64,000 bases of DNA from Selenomonadales bacterium 4137-cl (GTDB lineage: Bacteria; Bacillota; Negativicutes; Sporomusales; UBA7701), in assembly GCA_032334055.1 (NCBI GenBank), contig JAUOZS010000001.1, positions 1,710,501 to 1,774,500 on the forward strand, in the 5' to 3' direction. Position numbers and translations under genes: made by a program. The notes under the pieces were generated by a model, which saw only the letters and a program-made list of their open reading frames with translations, was not told the DNA's origin and ran no database searches. Position 1 is the stretch's first letter, and every line of letters starts with the position of its first letter. Of the stretch, positions 43,948-52,460 are shown piece by piece.

Positions 43948-44661
43948 TCAGGCTTTTTCCGCCAGTATAATCATCCGGGGGTCCTCAGGGCCGTAAGGGC
44001 GAGCGTCGAAGGCTCCGTACTTGGCCTTGACGGTCAGCGAACAGCTCGCCAGCAGCGTCGTCATCTCCTCCAGTGAATAGGCGCGCAAGACGAAATCGTT
44101 CTGAAGCTTGGCCCCGGTCACCTGATTGAGGAGCACCCTTTTCATCATTGCCACTCCGCGTTGCAGCTCAACCTTGTACGAAAGCACATATTCACCGCTG
44201 GGGTGGCGCCAGTAGCGGTTGAGATTATTACGCCCCATCCAGTCGCGGTTGAGGAGGTCGATCAAAAACAATCCGCCGGGACGCAGCGCCGACGCCACCT
44301 TCCCCAGCACGGCCGCATTCTCTTCATCGGAAAAATAGCCGAAAGCGGCGAACATATTGATAACCGCGTCAAACTCGCCATCGTAATCGAGCTCGCGCAT
44401 ATCAAGCAGCCGGAAATTGACTTCCGCGCCCTCCTCGGCGGCCTTCTGTCCGGCGATCGACAGGAAAGCTTCGGTCGCATCGACGCCGGTCACCCGGTAA
44501 CCACGCTTCGCCAATTCGATGGCGTGGCGGCCGTAGCCGCAATATAGATCGAGGATAGCCGACCCGCCCGGCAACCCAAGCACCTCGGCGATGAAGCCGA
44601 CTTCCTGGGCGGTCCCGGCCGGCGAATAAAATTTCCCGTCGCCGAAGAAATCATTCTTCAT
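43948..44661 (-). CDS. SAM-dependent methyltransferase
   Basis: A 237-residue class I methyltransferase; ATG 44661 is chosen over ATG 44682 because GGTGAT lies nearby. Motif I is AILDLYCGYGRHAIELAKRG, motif II VTGVDATEAF, and the motif IV region is DAVINMFAAFGYF. The rest resembles small-molecule methyltransferases of the Methyltransf_25/UbiE type. Substrate unknown. It is a single gene with its own terminator. Confidence 0.85.
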   Translation of the reverse strand: MKNDFFGDGKFYSPAGTAQEVGFIAEVLGLPGGSAILDLYCGYGRHAIELAKRGYRVTGVDATEAFLSIAGQKAAEEGAEVNFRLLDMRELDYDGEFDAVINMFAAFGYFSDEENAAVLGKVASALRPGGLFLIDLLNRDWMGRNNLNRYWRHPSGEYVLSYKVELQRGVAMMKRVLLNQVTGAKLQNDFVLRAYSLEEMTTLLASCSLTVKAKYGAFDARPYGPEDPRMIILAEKA

Positions 44662-44720
44662 CGCGTTCACATCACCATCCATAACACTATCGTCCTTATT
44701 GTACCGCAGGCAGACACCCT

Positions 44721-46217
44721 TTAGCCGAAGATTTCCCGCGGCCGGCCGGTCCCGCCTTGTTTGACCGGGTATGTCATCACACAGTTCCTGGTAGTCCGTT
44801 TAGCGAGATACAATGCTGCGTCGGCGTGTTCCAACAGTTCGCTGTCCGAGCTGGCGTCAAAGGGAAACCCGGAAACGCCGATACTCACCGTCAGAGTCTT
44901 GCCGGGCTGTTTCTCGCAGCCCGCAAACTGCTGACACGCGATCATTGTCCGCAGCCGTTCAGCAAAGGAACACGCATCCGTGAGATTAGTCTCCGGCAAC
45001 AACACGATAAATTCCTCGCCGCCGTAACGAACGGCAAAATCCACATCGCGACACGCCTGACGCATGATCGCCGCCACCTGGCGGAGAACCTCGTTGCCCA
45101 GGCTGTGGCCGTTGTTATCGTTGTAACGCTTGAAATGATCTATATCGATCAGAATGAGTGACAACGGCCGGGAATATCGGACCGCCCGCTTGAACTCATG
45201 GTCCAGCAGGCTGAGGAAGTAACGGTAATTGTAAAGCCCGGTGAGACCGTCGGTAACGGCCTGAACCTCCACCCGCGCCACGTGCTTGGCGTGGGCGATA
45301 GCAAGCGCCACCTGACCGGCCAGCGAACCGATCAGATCGCGGTCATAACGGTGCAGCGGACGTTCGGCGGTTGTTTCAACATCCAGCACGCCGATCACCT
45401 TATCGGCGCAAATCAACGGTACGGCCAGTTCGCTCACGCCGTTGCCGATCGCCGGAATATAGCGCGGGTCTTTGGACACGTCGGGCACAAAGACCATCTC
45501 GCGGGTTATGACTGCGTGCCAGGTGATACCTTTGCCATACGGGAGGCGAACATTGGGCGGATAACCGCGGCTGGCCTTCATCACAAGTTCCTGGCGCTCT
45601 TCGTCGAGAAGCAGCACGGCAGCGCAGGCATAGCCGAGTTCGCCGGTTATTCCGGCCACGATCTCGTCCAGCACCTCGTCCTCATCAGCCGTACGCTGAC
45701 CGACGGAGGTTATGCGGTACAGCGCCGACAACTTCTTGTGCGCCTGGTCGAGATCCATCAGCCGAAAATCCAGTTTCGACATCGCCGCCAGCAAATCGCG
45801 GTTAGCAGCTGCATTCTGCTGGGAAACGGCGGAAAACTCCTCTTCAAGACAAACAGACTCGGTGACATCCAGAACACACACTACCATGGTGCCGTCAGCG
45901 TCGGGCAGGATACTCCAGGAAAGGTACTTCGTCAAACCACGCACCGACTCGTGTTGAAAACGGGCCACACGGGCTGGTTGCCCCGTCCTTGCGGCTGCTT
46001 CGCACGCAGCGAGCAGCGGGCCGGCGGCTTTCCCGAACAACAGGCGGAGCAGCCTTGCGAAGTTTTTGCCTTTGGCGAACATCCAAGCCGCATCCTTACG
46101 GCGGCTGGAGATTATCTGCGAAACGTCACCGTTTCCATCCACGGTCAGCGCCGTAGCCGGCACGGCGTCGAGCAAGACGGACAGCATGGAGTGGTAACCT
46201 GTATGGTCTGAAGCCAT
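44721..46217 (-). CDS. GAF-GGDEF diguanylate cyclase
   Basis: A 498-residue protein; ATG 46217 follows AAAGGAAGGGTG. A PAS-like N-terminal part (MLSVLLDAVPATALTVDGNG) and a short coiled coil lead to a GAF sensor (residues about 180-325). A GGDEF domain follows, with an intact RYGGEEF active site and the RxxD inhibitory site (RDVD) five residues before it. It should make cyclic di-GMP from GTP in the cytoplasm under product inhibition. The upstream terminator of the neighbouring operon has been broken by an IS, so read-through into this gene is possible. Confidence 0.93.
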   Translation of the reverse strand: MASDHTGYHSMLSVLLDAVPATALTVDGNGDVSQIISSRRKDAAWMFAKGKNFARLLRLLFGKAAGPLLAACEAAARTGQPARVARFQHESVRGLTKYLSWSILPDADGTMVVCVLDVTESVCLEEEFSAVSQQNAAANRDLLAAMSKLDFRLMDLDQAHKKLSALYRITSVGQRTADEDEVLDEIVAGITGELGYACAAVLLLDEERQELVMKASRGYPPNVRLPYGKGITWHAVITREMVFVPDVSKDPRYIPAIGNGVSELAVPLICADKVIGVLDVETTAERPLHRYDRDLIGSLAGQVALAIAHAKHVARVEVQAVTDGLTGLYNYRYFLSLLDHEFKRAVRYSRPLSLILIDIDHFKRYNDNNGHSLGNEVLRQVAAIMRQACRDVDFAVRYGGEEFIVLLPETNLTDACSFAERLRTMIACQQFAGCEKQPGKTLTVSIGVSGFPFDASSDSELLEHADAALYLAKRTTRNCVMTYPVKQGGTGRPREIFG

Positions 46218-46293
46218 ATCACCCTTCCTTTGCGGACAAGCATTACGCCTACATTCGCTGACTTTCGAGGAAAATCCTGCCTGAGAAAACGAA

Positions 46294-46311
46294 AAAGCCG
46301 TCCCCTCAGGG
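46294..46311 (-). terminator. Left half of an IS-split terminator
   Basis: AAAGCCGTCCC, loop CTCA, then GGG. The matching arm GGGACGGCTTT is now at 47594-47604, beyond the IS. Removing the IS and one copy of GGG rebuilds a perfect 11-bp terminator. Confidence 0.85.
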
Positions 46312-46370
46312 TGCACTGAACCCCGGCCAATGGACACAGATAAAAAGCCCTATCGTAGGATTAGATGAGA

Positions 46371-47225
46371 TTACGCAAACTGGCGTCGTTTTTCGAGCGG
46401 CGTCAGTTTTGTTTTGAGTTGAATACGCTCGTGGTTGTAGAAAAAAATGTAGTTATCAATAAGCTGACGCGCCTGATCGACCGTCTTTGGCTTATGCCGC
46501 CGGATACACTCGGTCTTAAGGATGCTGAAGAAGTTTTCTGCCGGCGCGTTGTCATAGCAGTTTCCCCGCCTTGACATGGACGGAGTAATGCCGTAATTTT
46601 GAGTTAGGGTGAAATATGCCTGGGAAGTGTATTGAAACCCCTGGTCACTGTGGAGGTGCAACTCTGCAGTGACCGCTTCTTTTGCCTTGGCTTGCCGAAC
46701 GGTTCGCAGAACCAGGTTGACCGACTGCTCGGTTCCAGTCTGGTAGGCGACAATACTGTTGTCAAACAGGTCGCGAATCATGGATAGATACAAGGTTCCC
46801 TGCGGCGTCTGGATATAGGAAACATCCGTTACCCATTTCTGATTAGGTTTGATGGCTGTGAAATCGCGGCCGAGGATATTCGGATACCGGTGCAGTTGAC
46901 CGCTCATCTGCCGGTACTTTTTTCTGCGCCGGATTTGCGCCAGCAACCCGTACTTGTTCATGATGCGCAGCACCGCCTTATGGTTTTTCTTAATGCCTCG
47001 CCTCTCAAGCCATATCCCCACACGCCTATAACCGTAAGTTCCATTAGTCTGCCGCTGGCATTTTTGAATCAAGGCGGCCAACTTCTCCTCGGCGGATGAC
47101 CGGTCTTTCCGTTTGAGATACGCGTAGTAGCCGCTTCTTGATACCTCAAAGAAATTACACATGACCGCAACCGGATGCTTGCCGGCATTTTGCGCTATGG
47201 CTATGTACTTAACCTGTGCTCTCAC
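46371..47225 (-). CDS. IS3-family transposase OrfB (DDE integrase)
   Basis: A 284-residue rve-type transposase. The catalytic triad is Asp in WVTDVSYI, Asp in HSDQGFQY and Glu in APAENFFS, with the usual DD(35)E spacing. An HTH_21 domain (HPVAVMCNFFEVSRSGYYAY) comes first. GTG 47225 overlaps the orfA stop by four bases (GTGA). It therefore looks like coupled re-initiation; I found no convincing slippery site for a fused OrfAB. Confidence 0.95.
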   Translation of the reverse strand: MRAQVKYIAIAQNAGKHPVAVMCNFFEVSRSGYYAYLKRKDRSSAEEKLAALIQKCQRQTNGTYGYRRVGIWLERRGIKKNHKAVLRIMNKYGLLAQIRRRKKYRQMSGQLHRYPNILGRDFTAIKPNQKWVTDVSYIQTPQGTLYLSMIRDLFDNSIVAYQTGTEQSVNLVLRTVRQAKAKEAVTAELHLHSDQGFQYTSQAYFTLTQNYGITPSMSRRGNCYDNAPAENFFSILKTECIRRHKPKTVDQARQLIDNYIFFYNHERIQLKTKLTPLEKRRQFA

Positions 47226-47518
47226 ATCCTTCCAGCAGCGTGAAGAAAAGACCGGTATAGTTCCACTTCTCTTTCAAGTTCCCGTATCCGCAGCTCCATC
47301 GCGTGGTGTGCAGTTATCGGGCTTTTTCTGGGGCGGCCTTTCTTCTTGGGGGATGCCGGAAGGGTGGTCTGTCTCCGATTGTACCGGTTAATCCAGTTCT
47401 TGATTTGTACTTTTTCAAGACCCAAGGCATCTGCTATCTCCCGCCTGGTTCTTCCATCTTGTCGCATTTGCAGGATAATCCGCTCAGCCGATTGCATATC
47501 TGTCCATTTCCGTGACAT
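47222..47518 (-). CDS. IS3-family transposase OrfA (helix-turn-helix)
   Basis: A 98-residue DNA-binding subunit. The HTH (RTRREIADALGLEKVQIKNW) recognises the IS ends and the C-terminal leucine-zipper-like helix (MELRIRELEREVELYRSFL) links to OrfB. It shows normal length and no damage. Confidence 0.92.
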   Translation of the reverse strand: MSRKWTDMQSAERIILQMRQDGRTRREIADALGLEKVQIKNWINRYNRRQTTLPASPKKKGRPRKSPITAHHAMELRIRELEREVELYRSFLHAAGRM

Positions 47519-47593
47519 ACAAAACCTCCTATCGTAGTTATCCTACAACAGGAGGCTTTTTTGCTCAATGTCCGTTTTTTCGGGTTCAGTTCA

Positions 47594-47604
47594 GGGACGG
47601 CTTT
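47594..47604 (-). terminator. Right arm of the IS-split terminator
   Basis: GGGACGGCTTT, the arm that once paired with 46294-46304. It lies 18 bases after the end of the oxidoreductase operon. Confidence 0.85.
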
Positions 47605-47621
47605 AGGCTGCGATAAGAGGC

Positions 47622-48161
47622 TTACTTACCTTCCACGAGCGCCGCGCCGCGCTTGATAGCCTGTTCGTTGATTGCCAGCAGTTCAGGCTTCTTGGCAAAC
47701 ATCTTGGCGAACGCCTTGAGGACTGATTCCTGGCTCACCGCCTTGGTAGCGGCGATAAGCACTCCCAGCACCACCATATTGGCCACTTTGGCGTTGCCCA
47801 GCTCGCCGGCGATATCGTTGGACGGCACAAGGAAGACGTTCACGTCGCTACGCTTGGCGCCCTGGTCGATAAGCGAGCTGTTGATGATCAGGTTGCCGCC
47901 AGCCTGTAATGCCGGTTCGAATTTATCTAGCGAAGGCAGATTCATGGCCACGACCGTCGTCGGCTCGCTGACGATCGGCGCACCCACCGGCTCATCGGAA
48001 ATGATCACCGAGCAGTTGGCAGTTCCGCCCCGCATCTCCGGGCCATAGGAAGGAATCCAGGACACATGCTTGTTCTCCAGCATCCCGGCGTAGGTCATCA
48101 ATTGCCCCATCAGCATGACGCCCTGACCGCCAAAGCCGGCCATAACGATTTCATGGGTCAT
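47622..48161 (-). CDS. 2-oxoacid:ferredoxin oxidoreductase, gamma subunit
   Basis: A 179-residue subunit with the POR gamma signature GFGGQGVMLMGQLM and SYGPEMRGGTANC. Its start overlaps the beta gene (ATGA). With the alpha, beta and ferredoxin subunits it oxidatively decarboxylates a 2-oxoacid (2-oxoglutarate or branched-chain) with CoA and ferredoxin. The four-gene order matches KorDABC/VorDBAC type enzymes; which oxoacid is used cannot be told by eye. Confidence 0.93.
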   Translation of the reverse strand: MTHEIVMAGFGGQGVMLMGQLMTYAGMLENKHVSWIPSYGPEMRGGTANCSVIISDEPVGAPIVSEPTTVVAMNLPSLDKFEPALQAGGNLIINSSLIDQGAKRSDVNVFLVPSNDIAGELGNAKVANMVVLGVLIAATKAVSQESVLKAFAKMFAKKPELLAINEQAIKRGAALVEGK

Positions 48162-48910
48162 TTCGCCACCCCCTCAGGTGTTTTGAATACCCCCAGCGGG
48201 TAATACGGCATCATATTCTTCTCCATCCAGGTAACCGCCTCCAGCGGCGACATCCCCCAGTTGGTCGGGCAGGTCGACAGAACTTCGACGATCGCGAACC
48301 CGAGGCCGCTTAACTGAATCTCGAACGCCTTCTTGATGGCAGCCTTGGCCTTGGCCATATTCGCGGGATTATTGACCGCCACCCTGGCGATATACTTAGC
48401 CCCATCTAGCGTCGCCAGCATCTCGCATACCTTGATCGGCATACCGACCAGATCCACCTTGCGTCCGTAAGGAGAAGTAGTCGTAACCTGGTCAGGCAGC
48501 GAGGTCGGCGCCATCTGGCCGCCCGTCATTCCGTAGATGGCGTTGTTGACGAATACGGTCGTTATCTTTTCGCCCCGCGCGGCGGCGTGGACAATTTCGG
48601 CGCAGCCGATCGATGCGAGGTCGCCGTCACCCTGGTAAGTGAATACGACATTATCGGGATGAACGCGCTTAACGCCCGTAGCTACCGCCGGCGCCCGGCC
48701 GTGAGCCGCCTCCTGGCAATCAAAATTGAAGTAATCGTAAGCGAGAACCGAACAGCCTACAGGCACTACGCCGACAGTGCGGTCGCGGACCTTCAGCTCG
48801 TCGATAACCTCGGCCACCAGCCGATGGATAATGCCGTGGTGACAGCCGGGGCAATAATGGAACGAGACGTCCCGCAAAGACTCCGGCCTGGCAAATGCTA
48901 TCTCCGCCAT
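48158..48910 (-). CDS. 2-oxoacid:ferredoxin oxidoreductase, beta subunit (TPP)
   Basis: A 250-residue TPP-binding subunit. YCPGCHHGIIHRLVAEV is the family start, and the TPP/Mg motif is GDGDLASIGCAEIVHAAARG with NNAIYGMTGGQMAPTS. A GAGGAGG site precedes ATG 48910, immediately after the alpha-subunit stop. Here pyruvate-type oxidation is less likely because beta and alpha subunits are of the Kor/Vor length. Confidence 0.93.
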   Translation of the reverse strand: MAEIAFARPESLRDVSFHYCPGCHHGIIHRLVAEVIDELKVRDRTVGVVPVGCSVLAYDYFNFDCQEAAHGRAPAVATGVKRVHPDNVVFTYQGDGDLASIGCAEIVHAAARGEKITTVFVNNAIYGMTGGQMAPTSLPDQVTTTSPYGRKVDLVGMPIKVCEMLATLDGAKYIARVAVNNPANMAKAKAAIKKAFEIQLSGLGFAIVEVLSTCPTNWGMSPLEAVTWMEKNMMPYYPLGVFKTPEGVAK

Positions 48911-49978
48911 TTATTTGTCCTCCTCGCCCAGCATAATCTTTTTCACAATGCCGAACACCTCTTTCGGGCTGCAGATCATGCCGCCCGTCCGGCCATAGTA
49001 ATAGACCGGTTTGGCTCCGGTGACCGACAGGCGCACGTCCTCGACCATCTGGCCGGCGCTCAGTTCGACCGCCAGGAACCCTCTGGCCGTCTTGGCGAGT
49101 CGACCCAGTTCCTCGTACGGGAACGGCCAAGCGGTGATCGGCCGGAACAGGCCGACTTTAAGACCAACGGCACGGGCCATATCCACCGCCGACTGGGCGA
49201 CGCGGGAGGTGATGCCGTACGCCACCAGCACCAGTTCGGCGTCCTCGGTGCGGTACTCTTCCGAGCGGCGTTCATTATCCTTGATGGTCTTATATTTCAT
49301 CTGCAAGTGATAATTATGCTTCTCAAGATCCGGCGCCTGGATATGGAGCGAGTTGATTACATTCGGCTCCTTGCGGCCTTTAAGACCGGTCGACGCCCAC
49401 GGCTTGGCCGGAGCTTCAGCCGCCTTGTCCGGGAAGGCCACCGGCTCCATCATCTGGCCGAGCGCACCGTCGCCCAGGATCATGACCGGGTTACGATACT
49501 TATCAGCCAACTCGAACGCCAGCACGGTGCAGTCAACCAACTCCTGCACGGAGTTAGGAACAAGCACGATATTGCGGTAATCGCCATGGCCGCCGCCTTT
49601 GGTCGCCTGGAAATAATCGCACTGACCGGGCTGAATGCTGCCCAGTCCGGGGCCGCCGCGGGCCATGTTGACGATGACGCAGGGCAGCTCCGCCCCGGCG
49701 ATATAGGAGATCCCCTCCTGCTTAAGGCTGATGCCGGGGCTGGAGGACGAGGTCATAACCCTTGCGCCGGCGCCGGCTGCGCCATAAACCATGTTGATGG
49801 CGGCGACTTCGCTTTCGGCCTGCAGAAAAACGCCATTCACCTGCGGCAGGCGCTTGGCCATGTATTCGATAAGCTCGCTCTGCGGGGTAATGGGGTAACC
49901 GAAATAATGACGGCAGCCGGCTACAACAGCCGCCTCACCGATTGCCTCATTGCCCTTCATCAGGATTTTTTCCGCCAC
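48911..49978 (-). CDS. 2-oxoacid:ferredoxin oxidoreductase, alpha subunit (VorB/KorA-like)
   Basis: A 355-residue subunit. GTG 49978 is spaced correctly behind AGGGAG; GTG 49987 is too near. The family run GNEAIGEAAVVAGCRHYFGY, PITPQSELIEYMAKRLP and SSSPGISLKQEGISY binds the oxoacid and pyrimidine side of TPP. The closing region (GRTGGMICSPKEVFGIV) is typical of VorB. It interacts with the beta subunit across the active site. Confidence 0.93.
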   Translation of the reverse strand: MAEKILMKGNEAIGEAAVVAGCRHYFGYPITPQSELIEYMAKRLPQVNGVFLQAESEVAAINMVYGAAGAGARVMTSSSSPGISLKQEGISYIAGAELPCVIVNMARGGPGLGSIQPGQCDYFQATKGGGHGDYRNIVLVPNSVQELVDCTVLAFELADKYRNPVMILGDGALGQMMEPVAFPDKAAEAPAKPWASTGLKGRKEPNVINSLHIQAPDLEKHNYHLQMKYKTIKDNERRSEEYRTEDAELVLVAYGITSRVAQSAVDMARAVGLKVGLFRPITAWPFPYEELGRLAKTARGFLAVELSAGQMVEDVRLSVTGAKPVYYYGRTGGMICSPKEVFGIVKKIMLGEEDK

Positions 49979-49995
49979 ATTATTCACTCCCTTGC

Positions 49996-50199
49996 CTATT
50001 TATGGATTTCAATTACTACATCCGGACATGTCCGGGCGCACAGCATACAGCCGATGCACTGGGATTCGTCGCTGCAGGTAGCCGGACGGTAACCTTTACT
50101 GTTAAAGCGATTGGCGATAACCACGATTTTCTTCGGGCAGACCACCGTACATAGCTCGCACCCTTTGCACCTTTCCTCGTTAAACACAGGTTTCGGCAC
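49996..50199 (-). CDS. 2-oxoacid:ferredoxin oxidoreductase, 4Fe-4S delta subunit
   Basis: A 67-residue ferredoxin-like subunit; GTG 50199 follows AAGGAGG. Two 4Fe-4S sites are visible: CKGCELCTVVCP and CIGCMLCARTCP. It passes electrons from TPP chemistry to free ferredoxin. First structural gene of the operon, 38 bases after the IclR gene. Confidence 0.95.
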   Translation of the reverse strand: MPKPVFNEERCKGCELCTVVCPKKIVVIANRFNSKGYRPATCSDESQCIGCMLCARTCPDVVIEIHK

Positions 50200-50237
50200 T
50201 TCAATTCCTCCTTATCCATAATCTAATGCCTTAATGG

Positions 50238-51032
50238 TCAAACCGGTTGATAACCCAAACGGCGGGCGATCTTCCCGGACTTCTCCCTCAAAATTCTCAC
50301 CAGCGTCTCGTAACGCTGGGTCTCGAGCGCCGAACTGGCGCTCGACACCGACAAAGCGGCCGCGACTTTACCTAACGCATCGTGGACAGGGACGGCAATA
50401 CAAGTAACCCCTTCGATCGTCTCATTACAGCCCACCGCGAAGCCCTGTTCTCTGACCTGGGCAAGCTCCCCCATTAGCGCATCCCGGTCGGTCAGCGTAT
50501 ACGGCGTAAACTGCTCAACCCCGCGCTGCAGCACTTCGCTGACAATCGCCGGCGGCGCATTGGCCAACAGCACTTTACCGATCGCCGTACTGTGCAGCGT
50601 GATGGAAAAATCGAACTTCGGTATAATGAAGAACGGTCGCTGCGGCTCGACCTTATCGATGATAATGAGTTCCGTCCCCGACAGTACCGCCAACAAGGCG
50701 ATTTCCTGCGTCTCGTTGGCCAGTTCCGCCATCAGCGGGCGGGCGATCTCCCTGATGTCAAGCTGCTCGGCGCACGCCTCGCCCAGACGGATAAGCCCGT
50801 AACCGAGAGTATAGCGGCCTGAATCCGTCTGACGGACAAAACCGCGAAGCATCAACGTCTGCAGCAGGCTGTGAATCGTGCTCTTCTGGACTCCCAGTTC
50901 CTTGGCGAGCTCGGTCACGCCCATGTCGCGGCGGTGCCGGCCCAGAAGCAGCAGAAGCTCGACAGCCCGGTCCACCGATGCGATGATATATTGCGAACCA
51001 GTTTTATCCAGGCAAACCACCTTCGTTTCCAT
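50238..51032 (-). CDS. IclR-family transcriptional regulator
   Basis: A 264-residue regulator with an N-terminal winged helix (MGVTELAKELGVQKSTIHSLL) and a C-terminal ligand-binding domain (ELIIIDKVEPQRPFFI, LHSTAIGKVLLA, GCNETIEGVTCIAVPV). It is the first gene upstream of the oxidoreductase operon on the same strand and probably controls it in response to a small acid. ATG 51032 directly abuts a five-codon leader ORF (see findings), and a short dyad around 51037-51049 (CGAACGATGTTC) may be its operator. Confidence 0.9.
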   Translation of the reverse strand: METKVVCLDKTGSQYIIASVDRAVELLLLLGRHRRDMGVTELAKELGVQKSTIHSLLQTLMLRGFVRQTDSGRYTLGYGLIRLGEACAEQLDIREIARPLMAELANETQEIALLAVLSGTELIIIDKVEPQRPFFIIPKFDFSITLHSTAIGKVLLANAPPAIVSEVLQRGVEQFTPYTLTDRDALMGELAQVREQGFAVGCNETIEGVTCIAVPVHDALGKVAAALSVSSASSALETQRYETLVRILREKSGKIARRLGYQPV

Positions 51033-51251
51033 CTAGCGAACGATGTTCATTTTTTCCTCTTTTAGTATATTCGCAGGGTGCGGGGCAAATCCTGCCCGCT
51101 TTATCCCGCGCTGCGCATGAATACAAAATACTGAAAAAGTATGCTCATAACGAACATTTGTCACTCAAATGCATATTATTTCCGATAAAAAGTGTTAAAT
51201 ACCCTGACGGTGAAAGCGACGCCCGCTGGGTTGTAAACCATGCCGGACAAA

Positions 51252-51283
51252 GAAAAAAAGACCCGCGATTTAATCGCAGGTCT
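51252..51283 (-). terminator. Terminator after the DUF4264 gene
   Basis: On the minus strand GACCTGCGATT pairs with AATCGCGGGTC (one mismatch) and runs into TTTTTTTC. It overlaps the last codons of the gene. Confidence 0.9.
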
Positions 51284-51470
51284 CCTTGCTGTCTGTGCGG
51301 TAAACGGTCATCGTCATCTTGTCGCCGGCTTTACTGACCCCGAAGACATAGCCTTCCCTCTTGAGCGCCTTATTGAGGAAATCGACCACGTCCACCAGTC
51401 CGGCGGCGGCGGGAAAGGCTCTGGCGGCGATCATTTCCAGCGTTTTACCGCCGGCGTTCTCCCCGTCCAT
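51270..51470 (-). CDS. DUF4264 (YpmA-like) protein
   Basis: A 66-residue protein from ATG 51470; the ribosome site is weak. The core VDVVDFLNKALKREGYVFGV and MTVYRTD match the small YpmA/DUF4264 family found across spore-formers. Function unknown. It lies 7 bases after pduL and ends the aminotransferase operon. Confidence 0.75.
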   Translation of the reverse strand: MDGENAGGKTLEMIAARAFPAAAGLVDVVDFLNKALKREGYVFGVSKAGDKMTMTVYRTDSKETCD

Positions 51471-51477
51471 TTGCGTC

Positions 51478-52056
51478 TTACCCGACTATTTCCGCAAAAT
51501 CGCCTGTCTTCGCGCCGCACGCGTTGCCCTCGTCGGTATCGACATGCATTTCCAACGCGAAGTTTTCGTGGACGCGCACCAGTACCTTGTCGAATATCAG
51601 GCAGCGCTCGGCGTCGCCAATCTTGACGGAAACGAACTGCTTATCTTTCACGCCGAACTCGGCCGCGTCGGCAGGCGTCATGTGAATATGGCGGCAGGCG
51701 GCGATAACGCCGGTACCGAGCTTAACTTCCCCTTTGGGACCGACGAGCGTCAGTCCGGGTGCGTCGCGGTGATCTCCCGAATCCCGCACCGGAACCTTCA
51801 GTCCCAGCTTCATGGCGTCGGTGAGCGCCAGTTCCACCTGAGTATTAGGCCGTACCGGCCCGAGGATGCGCACCTGCTTGAAACTGCCTTTCTCGGTCAC
51901 CAGATCGACCCGTTCCTCACAGGCGTACTGGCCCGGTTGCCCGAGGTCCTTGAACGGGTGAAGCTGGTGGCCTTTACCGAACAGGATGTCGAGATGCTCC
52001 TGGCTGATATGGAGATGGCGGGCTGAAATACCTACCGTAATCTTAGGTTTGGCCAT
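51478..52056 (-). CDS. pduL: Phosphate propanoyltransferase PduL (phosphotransacylase)
   Basis: A 192-residue PduL that exchanges CoA and phosphate on acetyl or propionyl groups. The two His-rich zinc motifs SARHLHIS and RHIHMT and the end motif HENFALEMHVDTDEGNA are intact. There is no N-terminal encapsulation peptide and no microcompartment gene nearby, so it is probably a cytosolic housekeeping phosphotransacetylase linking acyl-CoA to acetate or propionate formation. Confidence 0.93.
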   Translation of the reverse strand: MAKPKITVGISARHLHISQEHLDILFGKGHQLHPFKDLGQPGQYACEERVDLVTEKGSFKQVRILGPVRPNTQVELALTDAMKLGLKVPVRDSGDHRDAPGLTLVGPKGEVKLGTGVIAACRHIHMTPADAAEFGVKDKQFVSVKIGDAERCLIFDKVLVRVHENFALEMHVDTDEGNACGAKTGDFAEIVG

Positions 52057-52085
52057 TGTTCAGAAACACTCCTTGCAAGATTAAT

Positions 52086-52433
52086 CTATTCGATGATCTC
52101 CGAGAAATACACGACCGTGACCGTGTCGGTAAGGGTCAGGGGCTTGTCATAGATCGACCGCAGAAAGACGAGCAGATCGTCGACATTGGCCAGATCCGGA
52201 TTTTCTCCCTGCAGATCCTCGGCGGTAAGCTGGCAGATCGGCTTTACCAGCACCCGGTCGATGGCGGCGGTGTATATCTTCTTTTTCTGGGCGAAGCGCT
52301 TGCCAACCGTCACCCAGACTATATCACCCTCAGCATACTTGTGGGTCTTGTCCCCCAGCCTGATGGTGCAGGTTTTGCGCCGGCACACGAGCTGGCTGTG
52401 GTAGTTGGACGAGTAGAAGTTCAGCGCGCGCAT
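52086..52433 (-). CDS. ASCH-domain-like protein
   Basis: A 115-residue protein. The start FYSSNYHSQLVCRRKTCTIR with GDIVWVTVGKRF and KIYTAAIDRV fits the ASCH fold (PUA-like beta barrel), often RNA-binding. Between aminotransferase and pduL genes on one strand with short gaps, so co-transcribed. Its target is unknown. Confidence 0.75.
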   Translation of the reverse strand: MRALNFYSSNYHSQLVCRRKTCTIRLGDKTHKYAEGDIVWVTVGKRFAQKKKIYTAAIDRVLVKPICQLTAEDLQGENPDLANVDDLLVFLRSIYDKPLTLTDTVTVVYFSEIIE

Positions 52434-52460
52434 ATCACTTTTCCTCCCCTGTCGATTATC

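Larger units (their letters stand above)
46312..47593 (-). mobile_element. IS3-family insertion sequence (1,282 bp)
   Basis: The ends are imperfect inverted repeats of the IS3 kind. The left end begins TGCACTGAACCCCGGCCAAT and the right end, inverted, TGAACTGAACCCGAAAAAAC; both continue into GGACA. A 3-bp target duplication GGG flanks it (46309-46311 and 47594-47596). It carries orfA and orfB, both intact, so it may be active. It landed in the terminator of the 2-oxoacid oxidoreductase operon. Confidence 0.92.

Noticed and set aside
47210..47230. Programmed -1 frameshift making an OrfAB fusion
   Set aside because: The ORFs overlap by only four bases (GTGA) and no A-rich slippery heptamer is seen at the overlap.
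51036..51049. LexA box before the IclR gene (CGAACGATGTTC)
   Set aside because: The half-sites are spaced by three bases, not four as in CGAACRNRYGTTYG; more likely an IclR-type dyad.
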